From contig CASFRL010000042.1 in the NCBI GenBank assembly GCA_949297285.1, positions 1 to 53,676 on the forward strand: 53,676 nt of DNA. Direction: 5' to 3'. Origin of the DNA: an uncultured Bacteroidales bacterium (GTDB lineage Bacteria; Bacteroidota; Bacteroidia; Bacteroidales; Coprobacteraceae). The number at the start of each line of letters is the position of its first letter. Within the stretch, counting starts at the first letter, position 1. Below the pieces are notes generated by a model. The model had not been told where the DNA came from, ran no database searches, and saw nothing but the letters and a program-made list of their open reading frames with translations. Made by a program: the position numbers and the translations under genes. Shown here piece by piece: positions 17,277 to 26,607 of the stretch.

Positions 17277-18578
17277 ATGAAAAAACACTTATTTTTTATC
17301 ACAGCTTTATTTTTATGTGCTACAAACCTTCTTGCACAAGTCTCCATTTATAAAACATACGTCAATATAAGGATGGTTCCCGACCATGCCGATTGGGTGT
17401 ATCAACCGGGCGAAAATCCAAAAATATCTATATCGGTGGAGAAAAGTCAAACCCCGGTATCTGACGTTACGCTATCTTATGAATTAGGCCCTGAAATGTT
17501 AGCTCCGGAAAAAACCGGTACGCTTGTTTTAAAAGACGGAGTCGGAACCTTGAAAATGGGAACCATGAAAGAGCCCGGTTTCCGTACTTGCAAAGCCACA
17601 GTTTCGGTAGATGGCATTACCTATTCCAATTGGATTACGGTCGCTTTTGCTCCTGATAAAGTAAAACCCACTGTCCCTTATCCCGACGATTTTGTAACAT
17701 TCTGGAATAGTCAGAAAGAAAAGTCTGATAAGTTGCCTTTAGATGCAAATATGGTGCTCCTTCCTGAAAAATGTACTTCAAAGGTGAATGTATATCAGGT
17801 TAGCTATAATTATGGAACCAATGGTGCCCGTTTTTATGGAATTTTATGTATTCCCAAAGCTGAAGGAAAATATCCGGCCATATATTATGTCCCCGGTGCC
17901 GGAGTGCGTCCTTATAACGGAGCGATAACAGAAGCCGAAAAAGGTTTTATTACTTTACAAGTCGGCATTCACGGTATCCCTGTCAATATAAGCGGCCCTC
18001 TTTATGATAATTTGCGTGCAGGAGCATTGCAAGACTACAATGTTTATAATTTAGACAACAGAGATACCTATTACTACAATAAAGTATATATGGGATGTAA
18101 ACGGGGAGTCGATCTGATCTGTTCTTTACCGCAGTTCGATGGTGAACATTTGGCAACATACGGAGGCAGTCAAGGTGGAGCATTGTCGATAATTGTCGCA
18201 TCGCTTGATCCGCGAGTAAAATGTGCCGTATCTTTCTATCCTGCTTTGAGCGATATGACCGGGTATCTTCACGGCCGTGCAGGCGGATGGCCTCATATGC
18301 TGAAAAATGGAAAATCTTCAGTTCATAATACACCGGAGAAACTAAAAACAATAAGCTATTATGATGTCGTAAATTTTGCCCGTAACTTGAATGTGCCGAT
18401 CTTCTTCTCTTGTGGTTATAACGATCGGGTATGTCCTCCTTCATCGACATTCTCAGTATATAATTCTATCCCATCTTCCAAAGAGTTGATGATCGTTCCG
18501 GAAACTGCACACTGGACGTTCCCCGATCAACAGAGACGGGCGTTCGATTTTGTCATGAAACAGTTTAACATGAAATAA
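17277..18578 (+). CDS. Acetyl xylan esterase family protein (CE7)
   Basis: A 433-residue secreted esterase. The signal peptide ends near LLAQVS (residues 1-21). Residues 25-125 form an Ig-like beta domain. Residues 132-433 are the alpha/beta hydrolase of carbohydrate esterase family 7 (AXE1): Ser298 in GGSQGG, Asp383 in GYNDRVCPP and His412 in ETAHWT form the catalytic triad, and the RGVDLICSLPQFDGEHLA segment is typical. CE7 enzymes remove acetyl groups from xylo-oligosaccharides and related sugars; the actual substrate here is not shown. It is co-transcribed with the Gfo/Idh/MocA gene 6 bp downstream. Confidence 0.9.
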   Translation: MKKHLFFITALFLCATNLLAQVSIYKTYVNIRMVPDHADWVYQPGENPKISISVEKSQTPVSDVTLSYELGPEMLAPEKTGTLVLKDGVGTLKMGTMKEPGFRTCKATVSVDGITYSNWITVAFAPDKVKPTVPYPDDFVTFWNSQKEKSDKLPLDANMVLLPEKCTSKVNVYQVSYNYGTNGARFYGILCIPKAEGKYPAIYYVPGAGVRPYNGAITEAEKGFITLQVGIHGIPVNISGPLYDNLRAGALQDYNVYNLDNRDTYYYNKVYMGCKRGVDLICSLPQFDGEHLATYGGSQGGALSIIVASLDPRVKCAVSFYPALSDMTGYLHGRAGGWPHMLKNGKSSVHNTPEKLKTISYYDVVNFARNLNVPIFFSCGYNDRVCPPSSTFSVYNSIPSSKELMIVPETAHWTFPDQQRRAFDFVMKQFNMK

Positions 18579-18584
18579 TTTTTT

Positions 18585-19589
18585 GTGAAAGATACTGCAC
18601 AGAAAATAAGATTCGGGATTATCGGGACTAATTTTATCTCAGATTGGTTCCTGCATGGTGCTGCCGCAGACCCACGTTTTGAAGCGGCAGCCATTTACTC
18701 TCGTTCTCAAGATACGGCAGACTCTTTTGCAGCAAAGCACAATATCCCTTATACATTCGTTTCGCTGGAAGAGATGGCTTCATCGCCGTTGATCGATGCC
18801 GTTTACATTGCATCCCCGACGGCGCTGCATGCGGCTCAGGCTATACTCTTTATGGAACATCGCAAGCATGTCTTGTGCGAAAAGCCTTCTGCCTCCAATG
18901 TGTCTGAACTTACACAAATAATCAGAGCTTCCGAAAAATACGGAGTCACATTTATGGAGGCTATGAAATCGACGGTAATGCCCGGATTTAAAGCCGTTTT
19001 ACAAAATCTCTCTGAAATCGGAACCATACGGCGTTATTTCGCTTCATATTGCCAGTACTCGTCACGCTATGACAAGTTGAAAGCCGGAGAAGTCATGAAT
19101 GCTTTCAAACCCGAGCTTTCCAATGGTGCAATGATGGATTTGGGTATTTACACCATTTACCCTTTGGTCGTTTTGTGGGGACGGCCGCTTCGTGTTTCGG
19201 CAAGCGGAATGTTGCTTTATACGGGAGTCGATGGACAAGGTGCCGTAAATCTTGAGTATGGCGATAAAAATGCAACGATATTGTATTCTAAAATAGCCGA
19301 CTCTTCACTTCCTTCAGAGATACAAGGGGAGGAGGGTACCATTACAATCGACAAGATACAAACTCCGCGTCAAATATCGATAAAATACCGCAAAGGTAAA
19401 TCTTGTATTCTTTTTTCCGATGATCGGGAAAATGAGTATTATTATGAAGCAAAAGAGTTTATCGATTTGGTCCTTTCCGGTAAGAGAGAGTCTTCGATCA
19501 ATTCGCATCTCAATTCATTGATAACTCTTGAGATCATCGATGAAGTACGTCGGCAGTTAGGTGTCGTATATCCCGCAGATAAAAATTGA
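18585..19589 (+). CDS. Gfo/Idh/MocA family oxidoreductase
   Basis: A 334-residue NAD(P)-dependent oxidoreductase beginning with GTG at 18585, 6 bp after the esterase stop. The Rossmann fold starts with RFGIIGTNFISDWF (GxxGxxF/W variant), and CEKPSASN holds the conserved EKP motif. The C-terminal domain includes SNGAMMDLGIYTIYPLVVLW, with the family's Asp-x-x-x-Tyr pattern. Members oxidise or rearrange sugars and inositols; the substrate cannot be told. No signal peptide, so it is cytoplasmic. Its pairing with a secreted CE7 esterase suggests a sugar-processing role. Confidence 0.88.
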   Translation: MKDTAQKIRFGIIGTNFISDWFLHGAAADPRFEAAAIYSRSQDTADSFAAKHNIPYTFVSLEEMASSPLIDAVYIASPTALHAAQAILFMEHRKHVLCEKPSASNVSELTQIIRASEKYGVTFMEAMKSTVMPGFKAVLQNLSEIGTIRRYFASYCQYSSRYDKLKAGEVMNAFKPELSNGAMMDLGIYTIYPLVVLWGRPLRVSASGMLLYTGVDGQGAVNLEYGDKNATILYSKIADSSLPSEIQGEEGTITIDKIQTPRQISIKYRKGKSCILFSDDRENEYYYEAKEFIDLVLSGKRESSINSHLNSLITLEIIDEVRRQLGVVYPADKN

Positions 19590-19596
19590 TTTTTTT

Positions 19597-19649
19597 ATAT
19601 AATACAAGAAGAACTCAGACAATATGCCTGAGTTCTTCTTGTATTATAT
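19597..19649. terminator. Perfect 22-bp bidirectional terminator
   Basis: Arms at 19597-19618 and 19628-19649 are perfectly complementary over 22 bp (core ACAAGAAGAACTCAG), with a 9-base loop. A T run precedes and T-rich DNA follows. It sits between the convergent oxidoreductase and GH31 genes and can serve both. Confidence 0.88.
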
Positions 19650-19664
19650 TGTATTATCTTGAAA

Positions 19665-22034
19665 TTAAAGTTTGACGGAAACAACTTTTCCGGTATAATT
19701 TACAATTTTTGAGCGTGAATCGTTTTCTTCCATTCCGATACCGGACTCGGTAGATGCGAGTACGACCTTGAATCTCCTTTCTTTGAGCATCCCGTTGAAG
19801 TTGCCGTTTCTCTTTCCGATAGATAGCGTAGAAGTGGAATCGTCCCATTTGAAATCAATAGTTGAATAATTCCCTTTTTCGTAATTGTAATTATCTCCTT
19901 CATCTTCGTATAATGTGAAAGTTGCATTTTTACCGGGATAAATGCGGATTTCGATGGGAGTGTCCTTCTTTTCTTTTGCATATTGCACTTTAGGTCCGAA
20001 TGGTACAATCGATCCTGCTTTGATATAAATAGGCATAATGTCGATAGGAGTCTCCTTATTTATAGATTTTCCTCCGGATATTTTCTCATTTGTCCAGAAA
20101 TCATACCATTCACAGCCGGAGGGAAGGTAAACTTTTATCGATCTGATTTGTTTGAAATCGACTTTAGCATCAATATCTTTTCCAAAGGTATATTGCGGTT
20201 CTAAAACAGGTGCAACAAGAATCGATTTTCCGAATAAAAATTCAGTATTAAGATCGTGGGTGTGCTTATCTTCTGCGAAATCGGCAAATAAAGGCCGCAT
20301 AAGAGAGGCATCGTTTTGAGTTATTTCCCATGCTGTCGAGTAAATATAAGGTAGCATTTTGTAGCGTAAGTGAATGAATTTTTCTTGTGCATCGAATGCC
20401 CAAGAGCCCCTCTCCCCGAAAAGGAAAATCTCCCGTTGAGTTGAAGTCCCGTGAGAACGCATCATTCCTAAGAATGCTGCAAATTGTGTCCATCGAGTAT
20501 ATAGCTCTTGATAGGCTTGATTTTTGTTGCCACCCGGATATTGATGGACGGTGAAACCGCCGATGTCGCAATTCCAATAAGGAATACCGGTCATGGAGAA
20601 ATTCAATCCTGCCGGAATCTGAGCTTTTAAAGCGTCCCAATTCCCATCTATATCTCCTGACCAGGAAATTGCTCCGGTTCTTTGTTGTCCGGCGAAAGCT
20701 GAACGAGTTAGAATGAAAACTCGCTTGTCATTGCTTGTTTTACGTTGATTTTTATATACACCTTCAACAGAGACTAAAGGGAAAGCATTATAATAATTTC
20801 GGTATGACCCTAAATAGCAGGCTGAGTCGAGATGAGTTTCATTTTTGTCTTGGTATTCCGGTTCTGTTGCATCGAGCCACCAGCCATCCATTCCGATAGA
20901 GAACATATTTTTATTGAAATATTTCCAATAAATATCACGGGCTTCGGGATTGAACGCATCATATACCCGAACTCCGTTGTTCGTGGGAAATGTCTCGAAA
21001 TCGAATAGCATATTTCTGGATTTTAATTCTTTGTAGATATCAGTTGTCGGACCGAAAGAAGGCCAAATCGATATAATTAATCGGGCATTCATGTTGTGTA
21101 TCTGAGAAATCATCTCTTGTGGATTAGAAAACTCCGGGTTATCGAACGCTATAGCATTCCAATGTTTATTATCGTTGCTCCAATATCTCCAATCCTGAAT
21201 AATGCCGTCGATCGGAACTTGCATGTCTCGATATTTCTTTAGTATTTCTACGATCTGTTTTTGAGAAACATATCGTTCCCTGCTTTGCCAAAATCCGAAT
21301 CCGCTTTTGGGTAACATAGGAACTTTCCCGGTTAACTGGCGCATCGCTTTCACGACACCGTCCGTACTCTTCCCATACATGAAATAGTAATCGCTACAAT
21401 TTCCTAAATCAGAATCAAAAACTGTTTCTTTAGGGGAATCGATAAAGTGGGTAGGGGAATAGTTATCCAAATAAACGCCATATCCTTTAATAGATTGGAA
21501 GAACGGGATACAGATCACTGTGTTTCGTTGTCGCAATAACTCTTTTTGATTCCGTTGATTTAGTTTCCCGTTTTGTATCTGTCCCAATCCATATATCGGT
21601 TCATTTGTATCGAGATTAAACGTTTGTTTTACTTGGTAAGAATCTTTGTCCATATCTTTACGGGGAGAAAACTGTGTGCTTTTGTCCTTTAGGAGTATGT
21701 TCCCTTTAGAGTCCTTAAAAATGATCTCTCCGGTATTGGTGTTGACCGATACATTTATTTCATTGCTTTTTATTGAATAATTGTTCTCAGATTTATTTCT
21801 GGTTAATTGTACTTTTTGAGGTTTTTGCAAGACGACCAAAGATTCTTTTAGAGGAGTTCTGTTTTGTGGATATTTTAATATTCTGACAGTAGTCGGAGAG
21901 TAAAATGTTATTTCCGTACAAACTCCTTTTACAAAAATTCTGTCTGGATGTTTTGTCGCTGATGCGAGAGAACTTCCCGTAAATAAAAGAGCGAGCAAGA
22001 CTAAAAATCGGTTTTTTAGATTTTTCATGTGCAT
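19665..22034 (-). CDS. Glycoside hydrolase family 31 (alpha-xylosidase/alpha-glucosidase type)
   Basis: A 789-residue secreted GH31 enzyme; the ATG at 22034 is followed by a second at 22028 that may be the real start. A signal peptide covers about 1-26 (FLVLLALLFTGSSLASA). An N-terminal beta-sandwich (30-235) is followed by the catalytic barrel (240-600) and C-terminal beta domains including a DUF5110-like part (660-789). The predicted nucleophile is Asp388 in DGWWLDATEPEY, and the acid/base is Asp461 in ISWSGDIDGNW. The DGWWLDATEPE form resembles Bacteroidetes alpha-xylosidase-like members, but activity on alpha-glucosides is equally possible. It is convergent with the CE7 operon. Confidence 0.92.
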   Translation of the reverse strand: MHMKNLKNRFLVLLALLFTGSSLASATKHPDRIFVKGVCTEITFYSPTTVRILKYPQNRTPLKESLVVLQKPQKVQLTRNKSENNYSIKSNEINVSVNTNTGEIIFKDSKGNILLKDKSTQFSPRKDMDKDSYQVKQTFNLDTNEPIYGLGQIQNGKLNQRNQKELLRQRNTVICIPFFQSIKGYGVYLDNYSPTHFIDSPKETVFDSDLGNCSDYYFMYGKSTDGVVKAMRQLTGKVPMLPKSGFGFWQSRERYVSQKQIVEILKKYRDMQVPIDGIIQDWRYWSNDNKHWNAIAFDNPEFSNPQEMISQIHNMNARLIISIWPSFGPTTDIYKELKSRNMLFDFETFPTNNGVRVYDAFNPEARDIYWKYFNKNMFSIGMDGWWLDATEPEYQDKNETHLDSACYLGSYRNYYNAFPLVSVEGVYKNQRKTSNDKRVFILTRSAFAGQQRTGAISWSGDIDGNWDALKAQIPAGLNFSMTGIPYWNCDIGGFTVHQYPGGNKNQAYQELYTRWTQFAAFLGMMRSHGTSTQREIFLFGERGSWAFDAQEKFIHLRYKMLPYIYSTAWEITQNDASLMRPLFADFAEDKHTHDLNTEFLFGKSILVAPVLEPQYTFGKDIDAKVDFKQIRSIKVYLPSGCEWYDFWTNEKISGGKSINKETPIDIMPIYIKAGSIVPFGPKVQYAKEKKDTPIEIRIYPGKNATFTLYEDEGDNYNYEKGNYSTIDFKWDDSTSTLSIGKRNGNFNGMLKERRFKVVLASTESGIGMEENDSRSKIVNYTGKVVSVKL

Positions 22035-22245
22035 AGTGTATTAGTGTGTATATTGAATTTGTATTTAATGTATTGGTAGATTGATGGATATAAACAATGT
22101 TCTTGTATTTTTCTGGTTTGTTTGATTGTGAATTTTATATTTTTATGTCAATAAAAATATAAAATGTTGATTATTAAATGATATATATTTCTTATTATTT
22201 AACATCTTAGTGCTTAATGTCGGGATAAAGCGATAAATAAAAAAA

Positions 22246-22276
22246 CAAGGATATTCCCGATTTGAGAATATCCTTG
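22246..22276 (-). terminator. Terminator of the glmS-carB operon
   Basis: CAAGGATATTC (22246-22256) pairs perfectly with GAATATCCTTG (22266-22276). On the minus strand it is followed by a T run (22238-22245). It lies 21 bp beyond the carB stop. Confidence 0.88.
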
Positions 22277-22296
22277 CTGAATCGATTAGGAAATAT

Positions 22297-25200
22297 TTAT
22301 TTATATTCTTCCCAAGCCTTTATTTCGAGATCTTCTATCGGAGTTGTGCAGAATGCCGTAATAAATGCAGAAGCGAGGCGGGAGTTGGTAATCAACGGTA
22401 TATTTAAATCTATTGCCGCTCTTCTTATTTTATATCCGTTGTCCAATTCTCCGGCGGTCAAGTTCTTGGGAATGTTCACCACCATGTCGATCTCTCTTTC
22501 ATGCAATAGTTCGAGCGCTTGAGGATACCCCTCTTCTCCGGGCCATGCTACCCGAATAGAAGGAATATTGTTCTCTGCCAACATGAGATGCGTTCCTCCG
22601 GTAGCAAAGAGTTTATACCCTTTTTTGTACAAAAGTTCAGCTGCAGCGAGCATGTCTACCTTTTGTTTAGCAGTTCCGGTAGAGAGAAGAATATTCTGTT
22701 TCGGGATTTTATATCCGACCGAGAGCATCGATTTTAGAATAGCATCGTTTGTGTCGCTACCGAGACACCCGACTTCTCCCGTACTTACCATATCTACGCC
22801 CAGTACCGGGTCGGCCTTTTGTAGTCGGGAAAAGGAGAATTGAGAAGCTTTGATTCCGACATAGTCGATGTCGAACAATGTCTTGTGCGGTTTCTCGACC
22901 TTTTTTCCCAACATGATTTGAGTCGCCAAATCGATAAAGTTGATTTTCAGAACCTTGCTGATGAACGGAAAACTTCGGGAAGCCCGCAAGTTGCATTCGA
23001 TCACTTTGATCGCATTCCCTTTGGCAAGAAACTGTATGTTGAACGGTCCGGATATTTGTAACTCTTTTGCGATCGATTTAGATATGCGTTTTACCTGCCG
23101 GATGGTCTCCATGTACAGCTTTTGGGGCGGGAATTGTATTGTCGCATCTCCGGAGTGTACGCCGGCAAACTCGATATGTTCGCTGATGGCATACGCAATA
23201 ATTTCTCCTTTATCGGCCACGGCATCCATTTCTACCTCCTTGGCATGTTCGATAAATTGGCTTACCACTACCGGGTGTTTCTGAGATACATTGGCTGCCA
23301 ATTTTAAGAACCGTCCCAGTTCGTCGTCATTGGAACATACGTTCATCGCTGCACCGGACAACACATAGGAGGGCCGTACCAGTACCGGAAATCCTACCTC
23401 GTCGACAAATTGGTGAATATCTTCCATCGAAGTGAGTTCCCTCCATCTGGGCTGGTCTATTCCTAATCGGTCGCACATGGCCGAGAATTTGTTCCGGTCT
23501 TCGGCATTATCGATGCTCTTTGCCGATGTACCTAAGATATTGACGCCTTGAGCATCGAGTTTCAAGGCCAGATTGTTGGGAATCTGTCCTCCGGTCGAGA
23601 CTATGACGCCATGCGGATTTTCCAATTCAAGAATATCCATTACCCGTTCGAAAGTAAGTTCGTCAAAATACAGACGGTCGCACATATCGTAATCGGTCGA
23701 TACCGTTTCCGGATTGTAGTTGATCATTACGCTGCGCCACCCTTCTTTGCGAATCGTATTCAAGGCGTTTACCCCGCACCAGTCAAATTCTACCGAGCTT
23801 CCGATGCGGTATGCACCCGAGCCCAAGACCACGACCGAACGCCGGTCGCCGAGATAATGCACATCATTTGCCGTTCCGTTATAGGTCAGGTACAAGTAAT
23901 TGGTGTGTGCCGGATATTCGGCTGCTAACGTATCGATTTGCTTTACTACCGGGACAATGCCTTTCTCTTTCCGAAGATTTCGTACTTCGAGCAGATGCTG
24001 GTCGATGTCTCCCTGATCTTTAAAAACCGCCCGGGCGATCTGGAAATCTGAAAATCCCTGTTTCTTAGCCGTTTTTAGTATTTCTGTCGGTACAGTTTCC
24101 AATGTCGAGAAGGTTTCGAGTTCGTTAGCCGTAAGTATGATACGGTTTAGTTTTTCCAGAAACCATTTGTCTATCTTGGTCAGTTCATGGATCTGGTCTA
24201 TCGAATAACCTTTTCGCAAAGCCTTGCTGATAACAAAAATCCGTTTATCGGTAGGTTCTCTCAACGCTTTATCTATATCGGGTATTACCAGCTCTTTATT
24301 TTCGACAAACCCGTGCATGCCTTGTCCGATCATGCGGAGTCCCTTTTGTATGGCTTCTTCGAATGTACGTCCGATAGCCATGACTTCTCCCACAGATTTC
24401 ATGCTGCTGCCCAGTTCACGATCTACCCCGTGGAATTTACCCAAATCCCACCGAGGAATTTTACATACGATATAGTCGAGGGCCGGTTCGAAAAAGGCCG
24501 ACGTTGTTTGTGTTACCGAGTTTTTCAGGTCGAAAAGGCCGTACCCTAATCCTAACTTTGCCGCAACGAATGCCAAAGGATATCCGGTCGCTTTCGAAGC
24601 GAGGGCCGAAGAGCGGCTTAAACGGGCATTTACTTCAATGACCCGGTAATCTTCCGAATTGGGGTCTAATGCATATTGTACATTACACTCGCCGACAATC
24701 CCGATATGTCGTATAATGCGAATAGCCAGTTCCCGCAGTTTGTGATATTCGCTGTTGGTCAGAGTCTGTGAAGGAGCTATGACAATGCTTTCGCCCGTAT
24801 GGATTCCCAGTGGGTCGAAATTCTCCATATTACATACGGTAATGCAATTGTCAAATCTGTCGCGGACAACTTCATATTCGACCTCTTTCCATCCTTTCAG
24901 AGATTTCTCGACCAGCACTTGCGGTGAAAACGAGAATGCTTTCTCTGCCAGCTTGTTCAGCTCCTCTTCATTATCGCAAAAGCCGCTGCCAAGTCCGCCT
25001 AAAGCATAAGCCGCCCGGATGATTACCGGATATCCGAGTCGTTTTGCCGCAATGCGGGCGCTCTCGATATTTTCTACGGCTTCACTCTGGATGGTTTTTA
25101 CATGAATCTCATCTAACTTTTTGACAAAGAGTTCCCGATCTTCGGTATCCATGATGGCCTGTACGGGAGTCCCCAATACTTGTACATTATATTTTTCGAG

Positions 25201-25512
25201 TATTCCTTTTTTGTAAAGTTCCACACCGCAATTCAGTGCAGTCTGCCCTCCGAAAGAGAGCAAAATCCCGTCCGGATGCTCTTTTTCGATAACTTTTTCT
25301 ACAAAAAACGGTGTTACGGGGAGGTAGTAGATGTGATCGGCTACGCCTTCCGATGTCTGTACCGTAGCAATGTTCGGATTGATCAGTACGGTCTCGATAC
25401 CTTCTTCCCGAAGCGCTTTCAAGGCTTGAGAACCTGAGTAGTCGAATTCTCCGGCTTCTCCGATTTTCAGAGCTCCGGAACCTAATAACAAAACTTTCTT
25501 AATTGTGCTCAT
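22297..25512 (-). CDS. carB: Carbamoyl phosphate synthase large subunit
   Basis: CarB makes carbamoyl phosphate from bicarbonate, ATP and ammonia tunnelled from CarA, for pyrimidine and arginine synthesis. I start at the ATG at 25512 (MSTIKKVLLLGSGALKIGEA), not the in-frame TTG at 25527. The 1071 residues hold two duplicated ATP-grasp halves, each opening with a GSGAxKIG/GSGAYRIG motif (KVLLLGSGALKIGEAGEFDY; SVVVLGSGAYRIGSSVEFDW). An oligomerisation region lies between them, and a C-terminal MGS-like allosteric domain holds LFATGGTHLMLAENNI. It is intact and full length, 15 bp after carA, and is the last gene of the operon. Confidence 0.98.
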   Translation of the reverse strand: MSTIKKVLLLGSGALKIGEAGEFDYSGSQALKALREEGIETVLINPNIATVQTSEGVADHIYYLPVTPFFVEKVIEKEHPDGILLSFGGQTALNCGVELYKKGILEKYNVQVLGTPVQAIMDTEDRELFVKKLDEIHVKTIQSEAVENIESARIAAKRLGYPVIIRAAYALGGLGSGFCDNEEELNKLAEKAFSFSPQVLVEKSLKGWKEVEYEVVRDRFDNCITVCNMENFDPLGIHTGESIVIAPSQTLTNSEYHKLRELAIRIIRHIGIVGECNVQYALDPNSEDYRVIEVNARLSRSSALASKATGYPLAFVAAKLGLGYGLFDLKNSVTQTTSAFFEPALDYIVCKIPRWDLGKFHGVDRELGSSMKSVGEVMAIGRTFEEAIQKGLRMIGQGMHGFVENKELVIPDIDKALREPTDKRIFVISKALRKGYSIDQIHELTKIDKWFLEKLNRIILTANELETFSTLETVPTEILKTAKKQGFSDFQIARAVFKDQGDIDQHLLEVRNLRKEKGIVPVVKQIDTLAAEYPAHTNYLYLTYNGTANDVHYLGDRRSVVVLGSGAYRIGSSVEFDWCGVNALNTIRKEGWRSVMINYNPETVSTDYDMCDRLYFDELTFERVMDILELENPHGVIVSTGGQIPNNLALKLDAQGVNILGTSAKSIDNAEDRNKFSAMCDRLGIDQPRWRELTSMEDIHQFVDEVGFPVLVRPSYVLSGAAMNVCSNDDELGRFLKLAANVSQKHPVVVSQFIEHAKEVEMDAVADKGEIIAYAISEHIEFAGVHSGDATIQFPPQKLYMETIRQVKRISKSIAKELQISGPFNIQFLAKGNAIKVIECNLRASRSFPFISKVLKINFIDLATQIMLGKKVEKPHKTLFDIDYVGIKASQFSFSRLQKADPVLGVDMVSTGEVGCLGSDTNDAILKSMLSVGYKIPKQNILLSTGTAKQKVDMLAAAELLYKKGYKLFATGGTHLMLAENNIPSIRVAWPGEEGYPQALELLHEREIDMVVNIPKNLTAGELDNGYKIRRAAIDLNIPLITNSRLASAFITAFCTTPIEDLEIKAWEEYK

Positions 25513-25527
25513 ATATTTGTCGGACAA

Positions 25528-26607
25528 TTATATCATTTCTATAAATCGGTCGAATAAAAATTCTGTGTCGGTAGGGCCGCTGGCAGCTTCGGGGTGGAAC
25601 TGCACCGAAAAGAACGGCTTGCTTTTGTGTCGGATACCTTCGTTCGTCCCGTCGTTCATGTTGATGAACAGCGGTTCCCATTCATCGCTTAACGTATTGT
25701 TGTCGACTGCAAATCCGTGATTCTGCGATGTAATGTAACATTTTTCTGTCCCGACCAAACGTACCGGCTGGTTATGGCTTCTGTGTCCGTATTTCAATTT
25801 ATACGTACTTGCTCCTCCGGCTTTGGCAAGGAGTTGGTTTCCCATGCATATTCCGAAGATCGGGCGCTCTTTTTTCAAGGCTTCCCGTATGTGTCCTACC
25901 GTTATCTCGCAAGTGTCGGGATCGCCCGGCCCGTTCGAAATAAACAACCCGTCGTATTCGATCGTGTTGAAGTCATAATCCCAGGGCACTCTGATGATTG
26001 TGACATCACGTTTCAGAAGACACCGTATTATATTGTGTTTTACACCGCAATCGACCAACACGACTCGTTTCTTCCCGTTCCCGTAAGTAATGATTTCCCG
26101 GGTGCTTACCCGTGCAACTTGGTTGATTTTATTCGGGTCGATAAAATCGATCTCATTTTCATCGGTAAAAACGATTTTACCTTTCATACTCCCTTTCTCT
26201 CGCAGCAATTTGGTGAGTTCCCGGGTATCGACTCCGGTGATTCCGGCAATCTTTTCTTGTTTCAGCCACTCACCTAAACTTTCTACGGCATTCCAATGAC
26301 TGTAATTTTCAGAGTAGTCTGATACGATAATGCCGTCAGCATGTATCTTTTCAGATTCGAGAAAGGTAGAGATATTTCCGGAGAAACTCTGTGCGGGAAC
26401 GCCATAATTCCCGATGAGCGGATAGGTCAATACCATGATCTGTCCCGAATAAGACGGGTCGGTAAGACTCTCAGGATATCCGGACATTGCTGTATTGAAT
26501 ACGACTTCTCCGGCAATCGGTTTTTCATATCCGAAAGATACTCCCGAAAATTTGCTGCCGTCGTCCAGTATCAATGAAACGTTTTTTTGTTTTTGCATTG
26601 TGGGCAT
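25528..26607 (-). CDS. carA: Carbamoyl phosphate synthase small subunit
   Basis: CarA hydrolyses glutamine and passes ammonia to CarB. The 359-residue protein has the CPSase small-chain domain (10-140: GSKFSGVSFG; FNTAMSGYPESLTDPSY) and a class I glutamine amidotransferase domain (180-359). The latter has Cys254 in FGICMGNQLLA, His338 and Glu340 in VQFHPEA. The motif reads GICMGNQ where many homologs have GICLGHQ. The start ATG at 26607 overlaps the stop of the preceding gene as TAATG, pointing to coupled translation; a second ATG three codons on is an alternative. Confidence 0.97.
   Translation of the reverse strand: MPTMQKQKNVSLILDDGSKFSGVSFGYEKPIAGEVVFNTAMSGYPESLTDPSYSGQIMVLTYPLIGNYGVPAQSFSGNISTFLESEKIHADGIIVSDYSENYSHWNAVESLGEWLKQEKIAGITGVDTRELTKLLREKGSMKGKIVFTDENEIDFIDPNKINQVARVSTREIITYGNGKKRVVLVDCGVKHNIIRCLLKRDVTIIRVPWDYDFNTIEYDGLFISNGPGDPDTCEITVGHIREALKKERPIFGICMGNQLLAKAGGASTYKLKYGHRSHNQPVRLVGTEKCYITSQNHGFAVDNNTLSDEWEPLFINMNDGTNEGIRHKSKPFFSVQFHPEAASGPTDTEFLFDRFIEMI

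Noticed and set aside
22519..25437. Many plus-strand open frames across carB
   Set aside because: They lie opposite a full-length conserved gene and show no recognisable protein features; shadows of codon bias.
25513..25527. TTG start for carB giving five extra residues
   Set aside because: The ATG at 25512 gives the usual CarB N-terminus; the extra residues add nothing conserved.
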